From NCBI GenBank assembly GCA_015227615.1, contig JAALGZ010000008.1, forward strand, positions 1,488,001-1,552,000: a stretch of 64,000 nucleotides of DNA. Reading direction: 5' to 3'. Made by a program: the position numbers and the translations under genes. This document shows, piece after piece, positions 31,786 through 42,870 of the stretch (position 1 is its first letter; each line of letters begins with the position of its first letter). Origin of the DNA: Labyrinthula sp. Ha. Its lineage: Eukaryota > Sar > Bigyra > Labyrinthulida > Labyrinthulaceae. The notes below the pieces were generated by a model that did no database searches, had not been told where the DNA came from, and saw nothing but the letters and a program-made list of their open reading frames with translations.

Positions 31786-33172
31786 AATTATTTTTATTAA
31801 GTACTTTTAATTTTTTTCTATCTTTTCTTTTCTTTTCTTTTATTAAATATTTTTTGGTATTATTGGTTCAAAATTTAATGATCTATTAATAATTATTACT
31901 ATTTAATAAAATAATTCAGTTCATTTATACTTAATATACACATAATATATAATATTAATATTATATCTTGAATTATTTTTATATAATTGTTTCAAAAGTT
32001 CTTTCTTAATATGTATTCAGAAAAATTAAGTTATTATCTTAGTTTTCTCTAGAACTACCTCATACATTCAAAAAGTCATTTTTATTCATACGAATCAAAA
32101 ATATGTTCCAGAGGAGTTCAGTTATCTGAGAGTTTTGGTTTTATTATATCTCTACCAAAAGTCTCATCAACGCAAGACCTGTATTAACCAGAAAAACTTG
32201 AAATCCTCTTTATGACAATTTCTTTTCGCCCATTTCTGTTGCCTCTATATTAACACTGGAAACAAAGAAGTCTTTCATTATGTAATCATTATGCAATTTT
32301 CAAAGAAACAAATTTTCCTACTTTCTCATAAGAAAGGCAACATAGGCCATATTAACTTCTACTTTTTCTTACTAACAGTTTCTATTTAGGTCACTGTAAT
32401 CAAATAGTGGAGAATTTAAAACTAAGAAAACAAGGAACAGGAAATCTACTAGATTTTATAATTTTAAAAATTTATGATGGTCTAAAAATTTATTTGTTAT
32501 TCACTTTTTGAATAATAGAAATATAAAGCCATTCACCAATATTTGTCCTTAACATAGCAGCAGCTGAACGAAATCTTTTCAAAATTAACTATTGCGCCAA
32601 AAAATTGTTTCCATAATTCTACTGTCAAGTCTCTATACTTAAAATTCTTCAGCTGAAACTTAATTTTCTTTTCAGCAAGAAATTTTATTTACCAGTTAAA
32701 TGATCATGATTTTACATGTTGATAGTTCTAAAGGCAGTTTGCTGGTCATGAATCCAATGAGATTAAAGTTTCTCTTAACTGTAGAAACAGGTTCAAGCAA
32801 TAAATTATCATTTTCCTTTATTATATTCTTCCTGAAATCTGCTGAGTTACCCCGAGGATTTATATCTGCGATGGGGAATCCAAATATATTAAGTAGGTTC
32901 ATAGAAGCAAGTTTGAGAAATAATTTTGAATGCATTAGGAAAAGCGACTAAATATTATTTCTATCTATTCAACTGCATTGCTTTTTCCTTAGGTTATTCA
33001 TGAACTCTACTTTCTTTGACCATTCTTATTAACTAAGTTTTTCAATGATGAGAACAAGAGTGATAATTCTTGCTTTCCATTTTGTGGTGTAATAAACTTG
33101 TTTCTCTTTTTTCGATTATGAACTTATTTTGAGAACTCTTGAAAATGATTACCAAAGGCTACAGTACTACAT
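31786..33172. other. AT-rich spacer between copies C and D
   Basis: No supported gene. It contains T-rich runs just upstream of copy C. Confidence 0.5.
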
Positions 33173-33765
33173 GAGAAAGAAAATCCTGGGATAAAGTCTT
33201 AAATATCAGTGGAAGCAGAGTTGAAGCTATTTAAAATTTATTCATTGACAAAAGATACGAGTTTTCATAAAGAATCCAGATTAAACTCTAGACTTACATA
33301 ATATAGATATAAAAAGCTAATATTTATTGTGTCTAATGGCATTTAGAGATGAGGCAGATTCTTCTGATTCTTCAATGGTATCACTTTCTTCTTCGTACTC
33401 TTTTGTGTTTTCACCCAATAAATCAGCACAACAATCAACTGTCACACCACCTAATACACCTGAAACACAATCAGCTGTAGATCTATCATCAACACACACA
33501 AGACAAGTATCTGATGATAATATAGTTTCTCTTGCTACTGTGGCGTTAATTCCCTGCGGTGCAAAGTCAGCAACTGTTATAAATTTAAATTTGAATCTAT
33601 CAGCTTCATCCACTTGCTCACCTCCATCATTAGTGTTTATCGAAACAATACAACTACATGCAGTGCAAATTTTTTCTTTTTCAAAATCACATAAAGCAAA
33701 TTCATCTTCACAAACTAAAGGTTCATATTCTGGAACTATTTCAATACCTTGTTCTTCTCTTTCAT
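33173..33765. repeat. Segmental duplication, unit 2 (3' part of copy D and its flank)
   Basis: Partner of 31003-31556, in the same orientation and offset by 2,170 bp, rising to 2,209 bp after the 39-bp length difference. Confidence 0.9.
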
Positions 33766-34286
33766 TCTCTTTTTCATGCTCAGCTGAAACCAAAACAACT
33801 ATTGGAACAACAATCAAAACCAATAATAGAATAATAGGTATCAAATATTTCAACATTCTTTTTCTCTTTTCTTGTCTCTGCATAGCATCATATATTCTTT
33901 GTGGTTCTTTAGAAACTTCTATCTTTTCTCCATTTCTAGCTAACTCTTCATCCCTTCTATTTATCTCTCTAGCATATTGTTGAAATTGAGGACCTGCTTT
34001 ATATTCTTGAATTGCTTTTTTTCTCGCATCAGAAAGTGTTGTTGAATTTTCTAAGCTTTATTATAAAACATATAAAAATACGAGTATGAATAGTTGCAAG
34101 AGACGCATGGGAATCATAAGGTGTACCAAGTATTTTAGTTGAATCACTTTCTTCACTATATCCAGAAGCAAAACTAGCTGCAATAGAATAGTGTTTTGGA
34201 ACAGACTGTTCTTCATCCGTTGTGGTATTTCCACCGCTGTTTGGTTTCATAGTTTGTTCTGGTTGTTTTGATGAAGGGGGTTCCAT
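33317..34286 (-). CDS. Cys-rich single-pass membrane protein family, copy D
   Basis: The main frame covers 33317 to about 34050. An upstream frame starting at ATG 34286 encodes the N-terminal part shared with copy B (EEQSVPKHYSIAASFASGY). The two frames differ. A 31-nt segment, 34051-34081, starts GTATTT and ends TTAG on the coding strand; removing it would give 312 residues in one frame. The alternative is a frameshift. The product has a long polar N-terminus with basic helices (DARKKAIQEYKAGPQFQQY), one strong membrane segment (YLIPIILLLVLIVVPIVVLV) and the full Cys-rich domain. That domain has C-x6-C-x7-C-x2-C-x-C, then DTCLVC and VDCCADLL. It is the most complete copy here. Family not recognised. 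Confidence 0.62.
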
Positions 34287-34399
34287 ATTTTCTAAAATTT
34301 TGAATACGTGTTCTATTAGAAATATATACTTTTTTATATTTAATTCTATAGATTGGTTTTTCTTATGCAATTGTTTTACGAAATGCGACTGATACTTTT

Positions 34400-35079
34400 C
34401 TATTCTATTCTTATTTCACAATTATTACGGGAAATTATTATTTGGTACATAATATACAGTACAATATAGAAGACCCATTTGTTAACTCTATAATAACATA
34501 TATATATATACTTGGTAGATACATTTAACAAAGTTATAATAATTCAATTAACATTTTATGTCTATTATCTAATATGACATTACTGGACATATGTAATAGA
34601 AATAATGATATATACTTCCGTCTAGTATTTATACCTAGGTAGTCTATTTCCTTTAATAGACCTTTACTATATTATTTGGTTGCTCTTCAAAAGAAAGTTT
34701 TCGTAATAGGTTTAGAGTGAAACATTGTACTAATTGCGAAAACATAAAGTTTGGTGTTAAGAAAAGGCAAAGCTTTGGTGCTAATAGAGTACTACTGCAA
34801 GCAAAGAACTGAAGACTGTACTCATACTTGTACCTGGAAACTTGTGGGGTTTAAGGAGCCTTGACAAGAGCGTGTTATTTCTTCGAAGAGTAATCTCTTG
34901 AATAGCTTCAGAAGAACTTTGTTTAACTTCTCTCCGTAACGTTTCTCCAGTATTCAAGTTTGAATTAGTTCATATAGTTTTCAGATAGCAAGTGATAACT
35001 CTTGCGGTTATTAGTTCTAATAGTATTATTTCTAGAATCACTTGCTTCGAAATAACCAAAACAAAATAAACTAATAAAA
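34400..35079. other. AT-rich intergenic DNA
   Basis: No supported gene. The upstream motif of copy D lies just before this stretch. Confidence 0.5.
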
Positions 35080-35343
35080 ATGGCTGCTCACCCCAATGGG
35101 AAATAAATTCTTGCCGCTGAGGCGGCTGAAAAGTTCCGTTTTCCAGTCGAGCTTGATCATGTGTTTGTAACAGGTAAAGACGAAGAAAAAAGACTCATGC
35201 AAGGTTGGAAAAGGACTAAGTTGTCAAAACTGAGGGAGTTTTTTGTTTTAATGGAATCTTATAGCTTCTTATTTACGCCTGTTGTTATATCTACATTTTT
35301 TTATGCATTAATTATACTATATTACCACGATTTGGTTAGCTAA
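35080..35343 (+). pseudogene. Possible small broken ORF
   Basis: From an ATG at 35080 a frame of 88 codons runs to 35343 with one in-frame TAA at codon 9. It has a polar start (AAEAAEKFRFPVELDHVFV), a basic patch (KRLMQGWKRTKLSKLREFF) and a hydrophobic end (FLFTPVVISTFFYALIILYY) that could span a membrane. The local G+C rise around 35090-35170 suggests former coding sequence. I do not recognise it; it may be chance. Confidence 0.25.
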
Positions 35344-35599
35344 TAGCCTTAACCCGAGAAGACAGGCCTCGTTTCGTAAGGCGTTATTTCGCATGAGGTT
35401 AGTTCTTTTTCGTAGGAGGTTGAAACAGGATTTTAATGGCAAGCGTTTTGCTTTTCCAAGTACCGTACTATTGAAGTCTTTTTTTTCTACCGTTTCCCAT
35501 ACCCTGTAGCTTCTGTTGTAAACTCTATGAAAAAGGTCCATTTATTTAAGTTTATTTAAAGGTTAGTTTCCCTTGAATGAACAATAGATATCTAGCTGA

Positions 35600-37594
35600 C
35601 TAACTAAACCAAGAGCTATAATACTAAGAAAGGTCTAAGTAAAATATATATTAGACAGCCTCGCATAGTCAAATGAAGAAGAAAAACAGGTTTCACACAC
35701 GGCCAAAAAAGAAACTTTCTAGATATTTATTATCGAAACTTCGTATCTCTATGAGAATGTAAAACTTCCTAAAGCAACGGAACCATATATCAAATACTTA
35801 CCGAAATCAATACATGTTGCTGAGATTCTTTTTCTGTTCCAATTAATAAAGTGTTAATCCCACGTCCTTGTTATCATGGCCGAAACTTGAAATTATCAAA
35901 ATCAGATCCGCAGGAACGAATATTGCATAAATCTTCTGTCTTGCTTTTTGAAAGAATATTTGAAAATTTCTTTTAAATCCTTCTTTTCTGCACGGAATAA
36001 GTACTAATATATGTACTGAAATTCTTCATTATGAAACTGGAGCATCAATTTACTGAGAATAAGGCACTACCTGCCGCATGATTTTATAACACAAACTTAC
36101 TTATCTCCATCTTGGACCGATAACTAAAACTATATATAAAAGAAGTTAGCTCCTTATTACACAGGTTACTGGTTGAAGTTTCTGAATTGTTTATTTTGTA
36201 CTTTCATTTGCAAAACTTGTAGTGGAAGGTACAAAAAAAACTTAGAAGGGTACATCTGCTTACAAGAAGAACTTAGAAGCTCCAGGGCAGTACTAAAACT
36301 TAACCATTTGAGCTCAACTGGACAGGGCATCAGTTCTAGAGAAATCCGTTCTCAGTAGCAGGACGTGTGGACAAATCACGGTGGATAGGCTGTGTTTGGA
36401 CTGTGTTCCAGGGGTCCTGCTCAGATATGAGGATAGAACAACGAAGTAGATAAATTTAAGTATTTAGTGTGAAAGAAAAAATGCTAAGTGGAATGCACGT
36501 ACTACTTGAGCTTAGATTACTACCCTTAATACTATTAGCAGCCTACACTCATTCTGTTCACTTAAACATTACTCCATTAATATACTCAGATTAAGAATTC
36601 TTAAGATGAATTAGTTCTCATGAGTCAATAATTGTACAAACTTAGAAAAAATATATCACAAGACACCTTGTCTTAAGGAATTTTAGTACTAGTTCCGTAC
36701 AAGTACAACTCACTTAAAAAATATTTAGGCTAAGTTCAGGTTAAATAGCCATAACCTTGTAACTAAATTTAAAATGAAAAAGTTCGCAAGACAAATCGAA
36801 ACGAATATCTCTTAACACGCATGATCTTTAGATTAATATAATGGTTGATTGACATCCCAATACTTGTGTACTACTTCAGCAGCATATGCGAAGAACCCGT
36901 AGTCATAGGGGAAAAATTTGAAGAGGATGAACAACAGGCAGGCAAAATTTCATGGCTTAAGTTTAGGACTGTGACCTTAAAATTTCATCTGTCTTTTAAA
37001 CTAATTGCACTACTACTGGTCCTAGTCAGGCAGCCAGGTTACAGAATGCTGTTTTCTCGGGCTTTCTTTTACATTTAATAGATTTCATGCTAGAAAGAAT
37101 TTGTTTTAGAAGCTAATGCAGCCAATTTCAAGAAAATTATGAAGAATGTTGAGTGAATCTTCGCACAAGAAAAGGAGGTGCGAGTTTTCGGGTACACAGT
37201 TTTTTAAGGAATTAATTATTATCATCCCGCTTGAGAATTATTGGCACTACCAATGAGGAGCCCTGATGCTATAAAAATTTATTTGGGGTTCTAATCTCAT
37301 TTCACTGACTATGGATTTGAAATCACAGATGTTACTATAGGTGAAAGATGAGATTAAGTGTCTCCTTAAGAATACCTTTTTTCCCATCTTAAGCATTCTT
37401 TTTTGTTAATCAGCTTTAAGTCAGAGGTAACAAACGCCATTTCTCTTAGTTTGTAGCTATAGCAGTAATATCTAAATCAGGGTAAATGACATGGCACGGT
37501 GAAATTAAAAAATAAAGCTTCAATAAGGTTTAAAATATTTAATTCCATCAGGACAAACAAAAAATACGAGCCTCTAAAAAAATACATGATATCC
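35600..37594. other. AT-rich DNA without recognised genes
   Basis: Only short chance frames are present. The last 100 bp are the 3' flank of the nucleoporin gene. Confidence 0.5.
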
Positions 37595-40500
37595 CTAAAG
37601 CCCAACTGATTTTACAATGGTACCCAGAACATCTTTAAGTAAGGGACCAACATTGCCATCATTCCACTCAACCCTTAGCCCTTCGATAAACTTTTCAACT
37701 TTTTCAACCTCTTTAAACTCGTTTAATCTTAAACTTAAAAACTCTTTAAATAACCGAACTTCCTTTTGCTCAGCTTCAGCAGGTATGACGTCGAGCAACT
37801 GCAGAACAAAGTTATCCTTCAACGCGGGCCTCTCCAAACAAGTTTTCAAAAGCCTATTTTGAAAGTTTACCCAGTCTCCGATACTAACATATCCTTGAAG
37901 CTCGCGTTGAATATCACCCAGATATCTTGCTGAGATAATGTTTTCAAGTTCTGGGAGAGCTGGGTACAGCAAATTAACCTGTTCTACAGACACTTCGGGT
38001 AACAATTCTTCAAGTAAGAGCCCAGCTTCTTGCTTTGAATTTACTTGTTCCAAACAAACGGCGAAAAGATATTTTTTCTGGAGAACAGATAATTCGTTCC
38101 CATAAAGAGCTAATTTTCTCAGCACAAGAAACATACCAAAACTAAACAGCTCTGGAACAGAGACGTCCAGCAAAACTTGACTCTGTGGAAAAGAAACGTT
38201 CTCTACAATAAGCTTCAGGTACTTCCACACAACCCCATACTTCACTTCGTCGTCGACTACTCTCCTCATTGCCTCGTACCCGGATTTAAATTTGTATTCT
38301 TCATCACTGCTCACTAGTTTAGCAAAAACAGTTAACCAGTTTTCTGATGCAACTCCCTTCTGATACTTGTTTAGAAAGCTAAAATCATTACTTCCAAAAT
38401 ATACTCCAGTTTCTTCTTTCAGCCAATTGATTAATCCGTCACTCCTCCAATCTCTTATACCATGCTGTATCTGTATAATATCACCTTTCCCATATGTCAT
38501 TTCAAACAAGTTTATTATCCTACGACAAACGCTTTTGTTACCAAACTTCTGCCGTAAAATGTCAAGCATATCCTTCCAATCTCTTCCTTTCAACTTAAGT
38601 AAATATCCACCAGAATTTCTAAATTCCTTCTTTTTCCAAAAACCTACTTTTTGAGTATGTGCCTGAAGAGCAGATCTATCAAGTGCATATTTTGAAAAGT
38701 GCTCCACTCTAAATGTCCATCTCTTGTCCTTATACTGGATAAACTCAGCCCCAAGGGAGTCTTTAGTGAAACCCTTCAGGAAATCAATAAAATCCTCATC
38801 TGATATTCCGTCAGGGGTTTTTTCAATATTGTACATGGTAACAATGGCAGGATTATTTAACTTTTCACCTTGTTCAGGTGACTCTGTGTCAGTGCCGTAA
38901 ACTTCCACACTTTCATTCTCTATTTGAACTACTTCATCAACAACTAACTCACGTACATCAACCTTGTCAATCCATTTCACGCTTCCTACACCCTTTCTCA
39001 TAATTTGAAAGTTCTCCATTTCTCCTAATTCCTCATCTGTCATAAACTTCATCTCACTTACATCGGGACTTATTGAATACCCCATTTCTCTATAAGCACT
39101 ACTAAGTCGAGGTGCCTTCAAGTTAATCCGTCGTCGGGTTACAGGAATCTGATCAACTTCAGTATCAACCTTTTTCTCTTCAATTTTCTTTTTACCAGGT
39201 GTCAAATTTAGCGAGGGAACTGAAAACTTAGCAGGAGGGGTGTAATGTCGATTGACAAAAGTTTTATCACCCAACAAATATCGTTTTGTTCTCGTCTTGG
39301 ATGGTGTGAATTTCCTTCTTATTGGCAGCTCACCTAATGGATACACTTCTTTCGACTTAACTTTCTTCTGCGGGGAGCTCTTAGACTGTGCTAACCAATT
39401 TAAGTAAGGCTTCGGTCGCCGAGGAAGCCTATTCTGGGTAGATGGGGATGACTGCAACAGCTTCATAGAAAGAGGGAGATCGACCTTCTTAGGTGTCGGA
39501 TTAAGCTGCCTAGTACTCTTGTTTGACCAAAGCTGCTTTGCTAAAAGAAGTTGTTTAGTTGCAGGTGTAAACAGTAAAGAGGAGTTTGGCGAGGAGGTAT
39601 CCAGCAGAGAGAGGGTGAGTGCTTGCTGCAAGCCTTGGTTATTTGGTGTATTATTATTGTTATTATTTTGATTATTGTTCGTATTGTTATTTGAAAAGAG
39701 AGATCCTGAATTTGTATTGCTGCTGCCAAACAGTGAGTTGCTGTTACTATTTGAATTATTATTGTTTGCAAACAATCCTCCCGAAGAATTGTTGTTATTT
39801 GAGTTTCCAAAGAGCCCACCACTGCTTGAGTTATTATTATTATTAGATGCGTTCCCAAAAAGTCCTCCACCTGTTGAGGCGTTATTATTTGAAGTTCCAA
39901 ACAACCCACCTGAACTATTATTAGTTTTAGTATTTCCAAACAGACCTCCACTTGATGTATTCGTGTTTATATTCGAATTTCCAAACAATCCACCTCCAGA
40001 GTTGTTATTATTGTTCGTATTTGTAGCACCAAAAAGTCCACCCCCAGTATTTCCTGTTGTATTATTATTTGAAGTTCCAAATAATCCTCCACCTGAGTTA
40101 TTATTCGTAGAACCTCCAAATAATCCACCTCCTGAGTTATTATTTGTAGAACCTCCAAATAACCCTCCACTATTATTATTATTATTAGTTCCAAACAAAC
40201 CACCACTATTCGATGAGTTGTTATTATTATTATTATTATTGGCACCAAATAATCCACCAGAAGTATTATTATTTTTCGAAGATCCAAATAAACTTCCACC
40301 AGTATTAGTGTTATTATTATTATTGTTTGTAGCTCCAAATAAACCACCACTGTTTGTATTATTAGTATTATTTGCTCCAAACAACCCTCCACTAGTATTA
40401 TTATTATTGTTAGTGCTTCCAAATAATCCACCAGAGTTCGTATTAGTATTCGTTGTACCACTGTTTCCCCAGATTCCTCCTGAGTTAGTGCTTGCACCAC

Positions 40501-41068
40501 CATTCATAAATTCAACCCTAAGTTCTTCAAAACTCTTATCTCGATACTTATCCATCGCAGTAATACTAGCAAACTGTAAATTATTATTATAAGTGCTCGA
40601 GCTATCTCTCGTCGGAACATAATCATTCTGCACCTGCCCTTGGTTTTGACCCATAGTTCCAGACGTACCAAACGTGTTTGTAGATGTTGATCCAAATCCG
40701 CCACTATTTCCAAATGTCCCTGTGTTTGTTCCAAAGGTAGATGTGTTCGTGTTTGAACTTCCAAAAGTATTTGTCGTGTTGTTGCTTCCAAACAACGACC
40801 CAGAATTATTATTATTATTTGTTTGTCCAAAAGCGGTTGTACTATTTGATCCAAAGAGGTTTGAACTGTTGGTGTTATTACCGAACATGCTGGAACCAGA
40901 ACTTGTTGTTGTTTGTCCAAACGCGGAAGAGTTGTTGTTATTGTTGTTAGAGCCAAACAGGCCGCCTGATGTATTGGATGATCCAAATCCCGTGTTATTA
41001 TTGGAGCCAAATGCATTTGATGTGTTATTTGATCCAAATGTTGTTGATCCGAAGCCACCAAAGACCAT
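37595..41068 (-). CDS. NUP98: Nup98-Nup96 nucleoporin precursor
   Basis: 1,157 residues from ATG 41068, with no intron. Residues 1-140 and about 195-490 are FG/GLFG repeats with long Asn runs, forming the permeability barrier of the nuclear pore. Between them SITAMDKYRDKSFEELRVE (near residue 172) is a GLEBS motif, which binds Gle2/Rae1 in mRNA export. Residues 665-792 form the autoproteolytic domain (FQIMRKGVGSVKW; RWTFRVEHFSKYAL). The cleavage site is HF|S at 790-792, which releases the Nup96 part for the Y complex. The Nup96-like part (CRRIINLFEMTYGKGD onward) is only about 366 residues, shorter than the 700-900 of yeast Nup145C or human Nup96. Asn-codon runs make long mirror frames on the other strand. 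Confidence 0.93.
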   Translation of the reverse strand: MVFGGFGSTTFGSNNTSNAFGSNNNTGFGSSNTSGGLFGSNNNNNNSSAFGQTTTSSGSSMFGNNTNSSNLFGSNSTTAFGQTNNNNNSGSLFGSNNTTNTFGSSNTNTSTFGTNTGTFGNSGGFGSTSTNTFGTSGTMGQNQGQVQNDYVPTRDSSSTYNNNLQFASITAMDKYRDKSFEELRVEFMNGGASTNSGGIWGNSGTTNTNTNSGGLFGSTNNNNNTSGGLFGANNTNNTNSGGLFGATNNNNNNTNTGGSLFGSSKNNNTSGGLFGANNNNNNNNSSNSGGLFGTNNNNNSGGLFGGSTNNNSGGGLFGGSTNNNSGGGLFGTSNNNTTGNTGGGLFGATNTNNNNNSGGGLFGNSNINTNTSSGGLFGNTKTNNSSGGLFGTSNNNASTGGGLFGNASNNNNNSSSGGLFGNSNNNNSSGGLFANNNNSNSNSNSLFGSSNTNSGSLFSNNNTNNNQNNNNNNTPNNQGLQQALTLSLLDTSSPNSSLLFTPATKQLLLAKQLWSNKSTRQLNPTPKKVDLPLSMKLLQSSPSTQNRLPRRPKPYLNWLAQSKSSPQKKVKSKEVYPLGELPIRRKFTPSKTRTKRYLLGDKTFVNRHYTPPAKFSVPSLNLTPGKKKIEEKKVDTEVDQIPVTRRRINLKAPRLSSAYREMGYSISPDVSEMKFMTDEELGEMENFQIMRKGVGSVKWIDKVDVRELVVDEVVQIENESVEVYGTDTESPEQGEKLNNPAIVTMYNIEKTPDGISDEDFIDFLKGFTKDSLGAEFIQYKDKRWTFRVEHFSKYALDRSALQAHTQKVGFWKKKEFRNSGGYLLKLKGRDWKDMLDILRQKFGNKSVCRRIINLFEMTYGKGDIIQIQHGIRDWRSDGLINWLKEETGVYFGSNDFSFLNKYQKGVASENWLTVFAKLVSSDEEYKFKSGYEAMRRVVDDEVKYGVVWKYLKLIVENVSFPQSQVLLDVSVPELFSFGMFLVLRKLALYGNELSVLQKKYLFAVCLEQVNSKQEAGLLLEELLPEVSVEQVNLLYPALPELENIISARYLGDIQRELQGYVSIGDWVNFQNRLLKTCLERPALKDNFVLQLLDVIPAEAEQKEVRLFKEFLSLRLNEFKEVEKVEKFIEGLRVEWNDGNVGPLLKDVLGTIVKSVGL

Positions 41069-41229
41069 CGCTAAAGATCTTTTCCTTGGATAATTCTTGT
41101 CGTTTTCTTTTTATTGTGTTGTTTCGAATTGCGATAAATTTGGGGAATTTCTTAGAAAGAAACATCTTTTGTGTGTCTCTCTTTTATGGACATAATTTGA
41201 AGAACCACTTCTGGTAAAGTTAACCAATG

Positions 41230-42870
41230 CAACTTTGAGCTTGAAGAAGAAGATCTGGATCTTGTAAAGATAGTTATTCCTCTGGAAAAATCATATTTCA
41301 GAAGAAAATAGTCGTGGACAATGAACTCACTGCTATCAGGGGACTCAAGAAACTTAATCCATCTGCACAAGCTCTAGCCAACTCCATATCTTACTTGGAA
41401 GCCATAGTATCAATTGGAGAAGAACCAATACTACCGAAAACACGCCGTCATCTCAAACACCAACCCACCGAGCAAACGAGAACCAACCTTCAGCACAAGA
41501 GAATCAGGACCTGAACAGTAGCCAGGAAACAATGATGGGACAAGAACCAGAAGGACCCCAAAAGAAGGATACTACCAAATCTCATACTTCATCCGAGATA
41601 CAATACCCGAAACATCTCCACTAACAATAGGTACAAAAGTATCTCAAGCTTAACCACAATAGCAACTGCAAGAATAACTCGAGGTGGCGGAGGAATGAGT
41701 TCACTAGATTATATGCAACTCCTTGAACATTTAGAGGAATCTACCGCTGGAACCGAAGGACACCTAAAAAATACAAATATTGAATCTGTAGCACCAATAC
41801 GTAGAGAAAAAGCAGAAGCTGAACATCTTTCTTGAGCGGAAACCACTTCAATAACATTTAAGGAAAAAAACAGAAAATGAAAAAGGAATCCCCCAGTTAC
41901 CAAAAGAGTAATCCACAAAATGCCATAGAACGTTTCAAAATCACCTAAAAGCTACAAAAAACCTTACCTTTCAACAGAATATATAACCTCAATAAGACAG
42001 AAAAACTTCGAAATTCCATTAAAACCTCTGAACAATACTTGGATGCAGAACCTTGATATATAGAAGAGCATCCAGCAAAGAATGCAAATTGATCAACAGG
42101 ATGTGAATTCTGCTCAGAACATGAACAGGTAGTATATAAGGACGGATAAGAAGAGCAACTTGAGAACAAAAACCTCTTGGTGGCTTGAAGCGGAAACACA
42201 TGAAAATCTTTCATATTTTGTGCAATGTTTCCTTTTTTAATTTTAATGCGGATTATAAGATCTCGACTAAATTTTGGGAGATCGTAGAATTGGACCTTAA
42301 GACAGAGCTTGACCAACCATCTTCATGGAATCATACAACTGAACCAATCAGAGGAGGATGCTAACATGGAACCTAACGGAAAGATCAATGATCAAGCCGA
42401 ATTCATTCTTGTTACCACAGCATGAAGCTCCTAATGGTATTAAAAGCCCGTGATAGCGTTAGGCTAAAGAGCCCTTCCAAACTACCTAACTCACCACAAC
42501 TGTATTGATATTGCTTGGAAGCTGTGAAATTGTTTGAAAAATCTTAAGATTTGGTTGAACAATCCTGCAAGCATTTTCTTAAGAACCATCAAGACCGTCG
42601 ATCTTAGGAACTCTTGATAGTGGCATTTGCCGCCGAGAAAATCCAAGTTACCGAAGTCGAGCCTGAAAATACTTGTAGCATTGCTTTCAATATGAAGGAA
42701 TAAGCTATCATCATCCATCATTGAACCAGTTCTATGCATAATTGTGCATTAGTCAACACTCATGCAAGAGTTAAAGAATTTCACTTAGTCGATTGGTCAG
42801 ACTTGGACTAAGAACGACAGGAATCTTGGTCTTATCCACCAGGTTGAAAAGGAAAGTACATCTTATTTTC
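41230..42870 (+). other. Less AT-rich region, possible decayed coding or transposon DNA
   Basis: The region holds several open patches on the plus strand with coding-like composition, for example RGGGGMSSLDYMQLLEHLEE near 41.7 kb and a Gln/Pro/Thr-rich patch near 41.45 kb. None is longer than 70 codons and they are not in one frame. I see no RT, integrase or host-domain motif. A decayed retroelement gag region is possible. Confidence 0.3.

Noticed and set aside
35317-35541. Minus-strand ORF of 74 codons
   Set aside because: Both strands of this patch are open by chance; no motif or start context supports it.
39675-40592. Long plus-strand frame opposite the nucleoporin
   Set aside because: It is the mirror of Asn and Phe-Gly repeat codons, giving Leu/Pro/Phe repeats with no other support.
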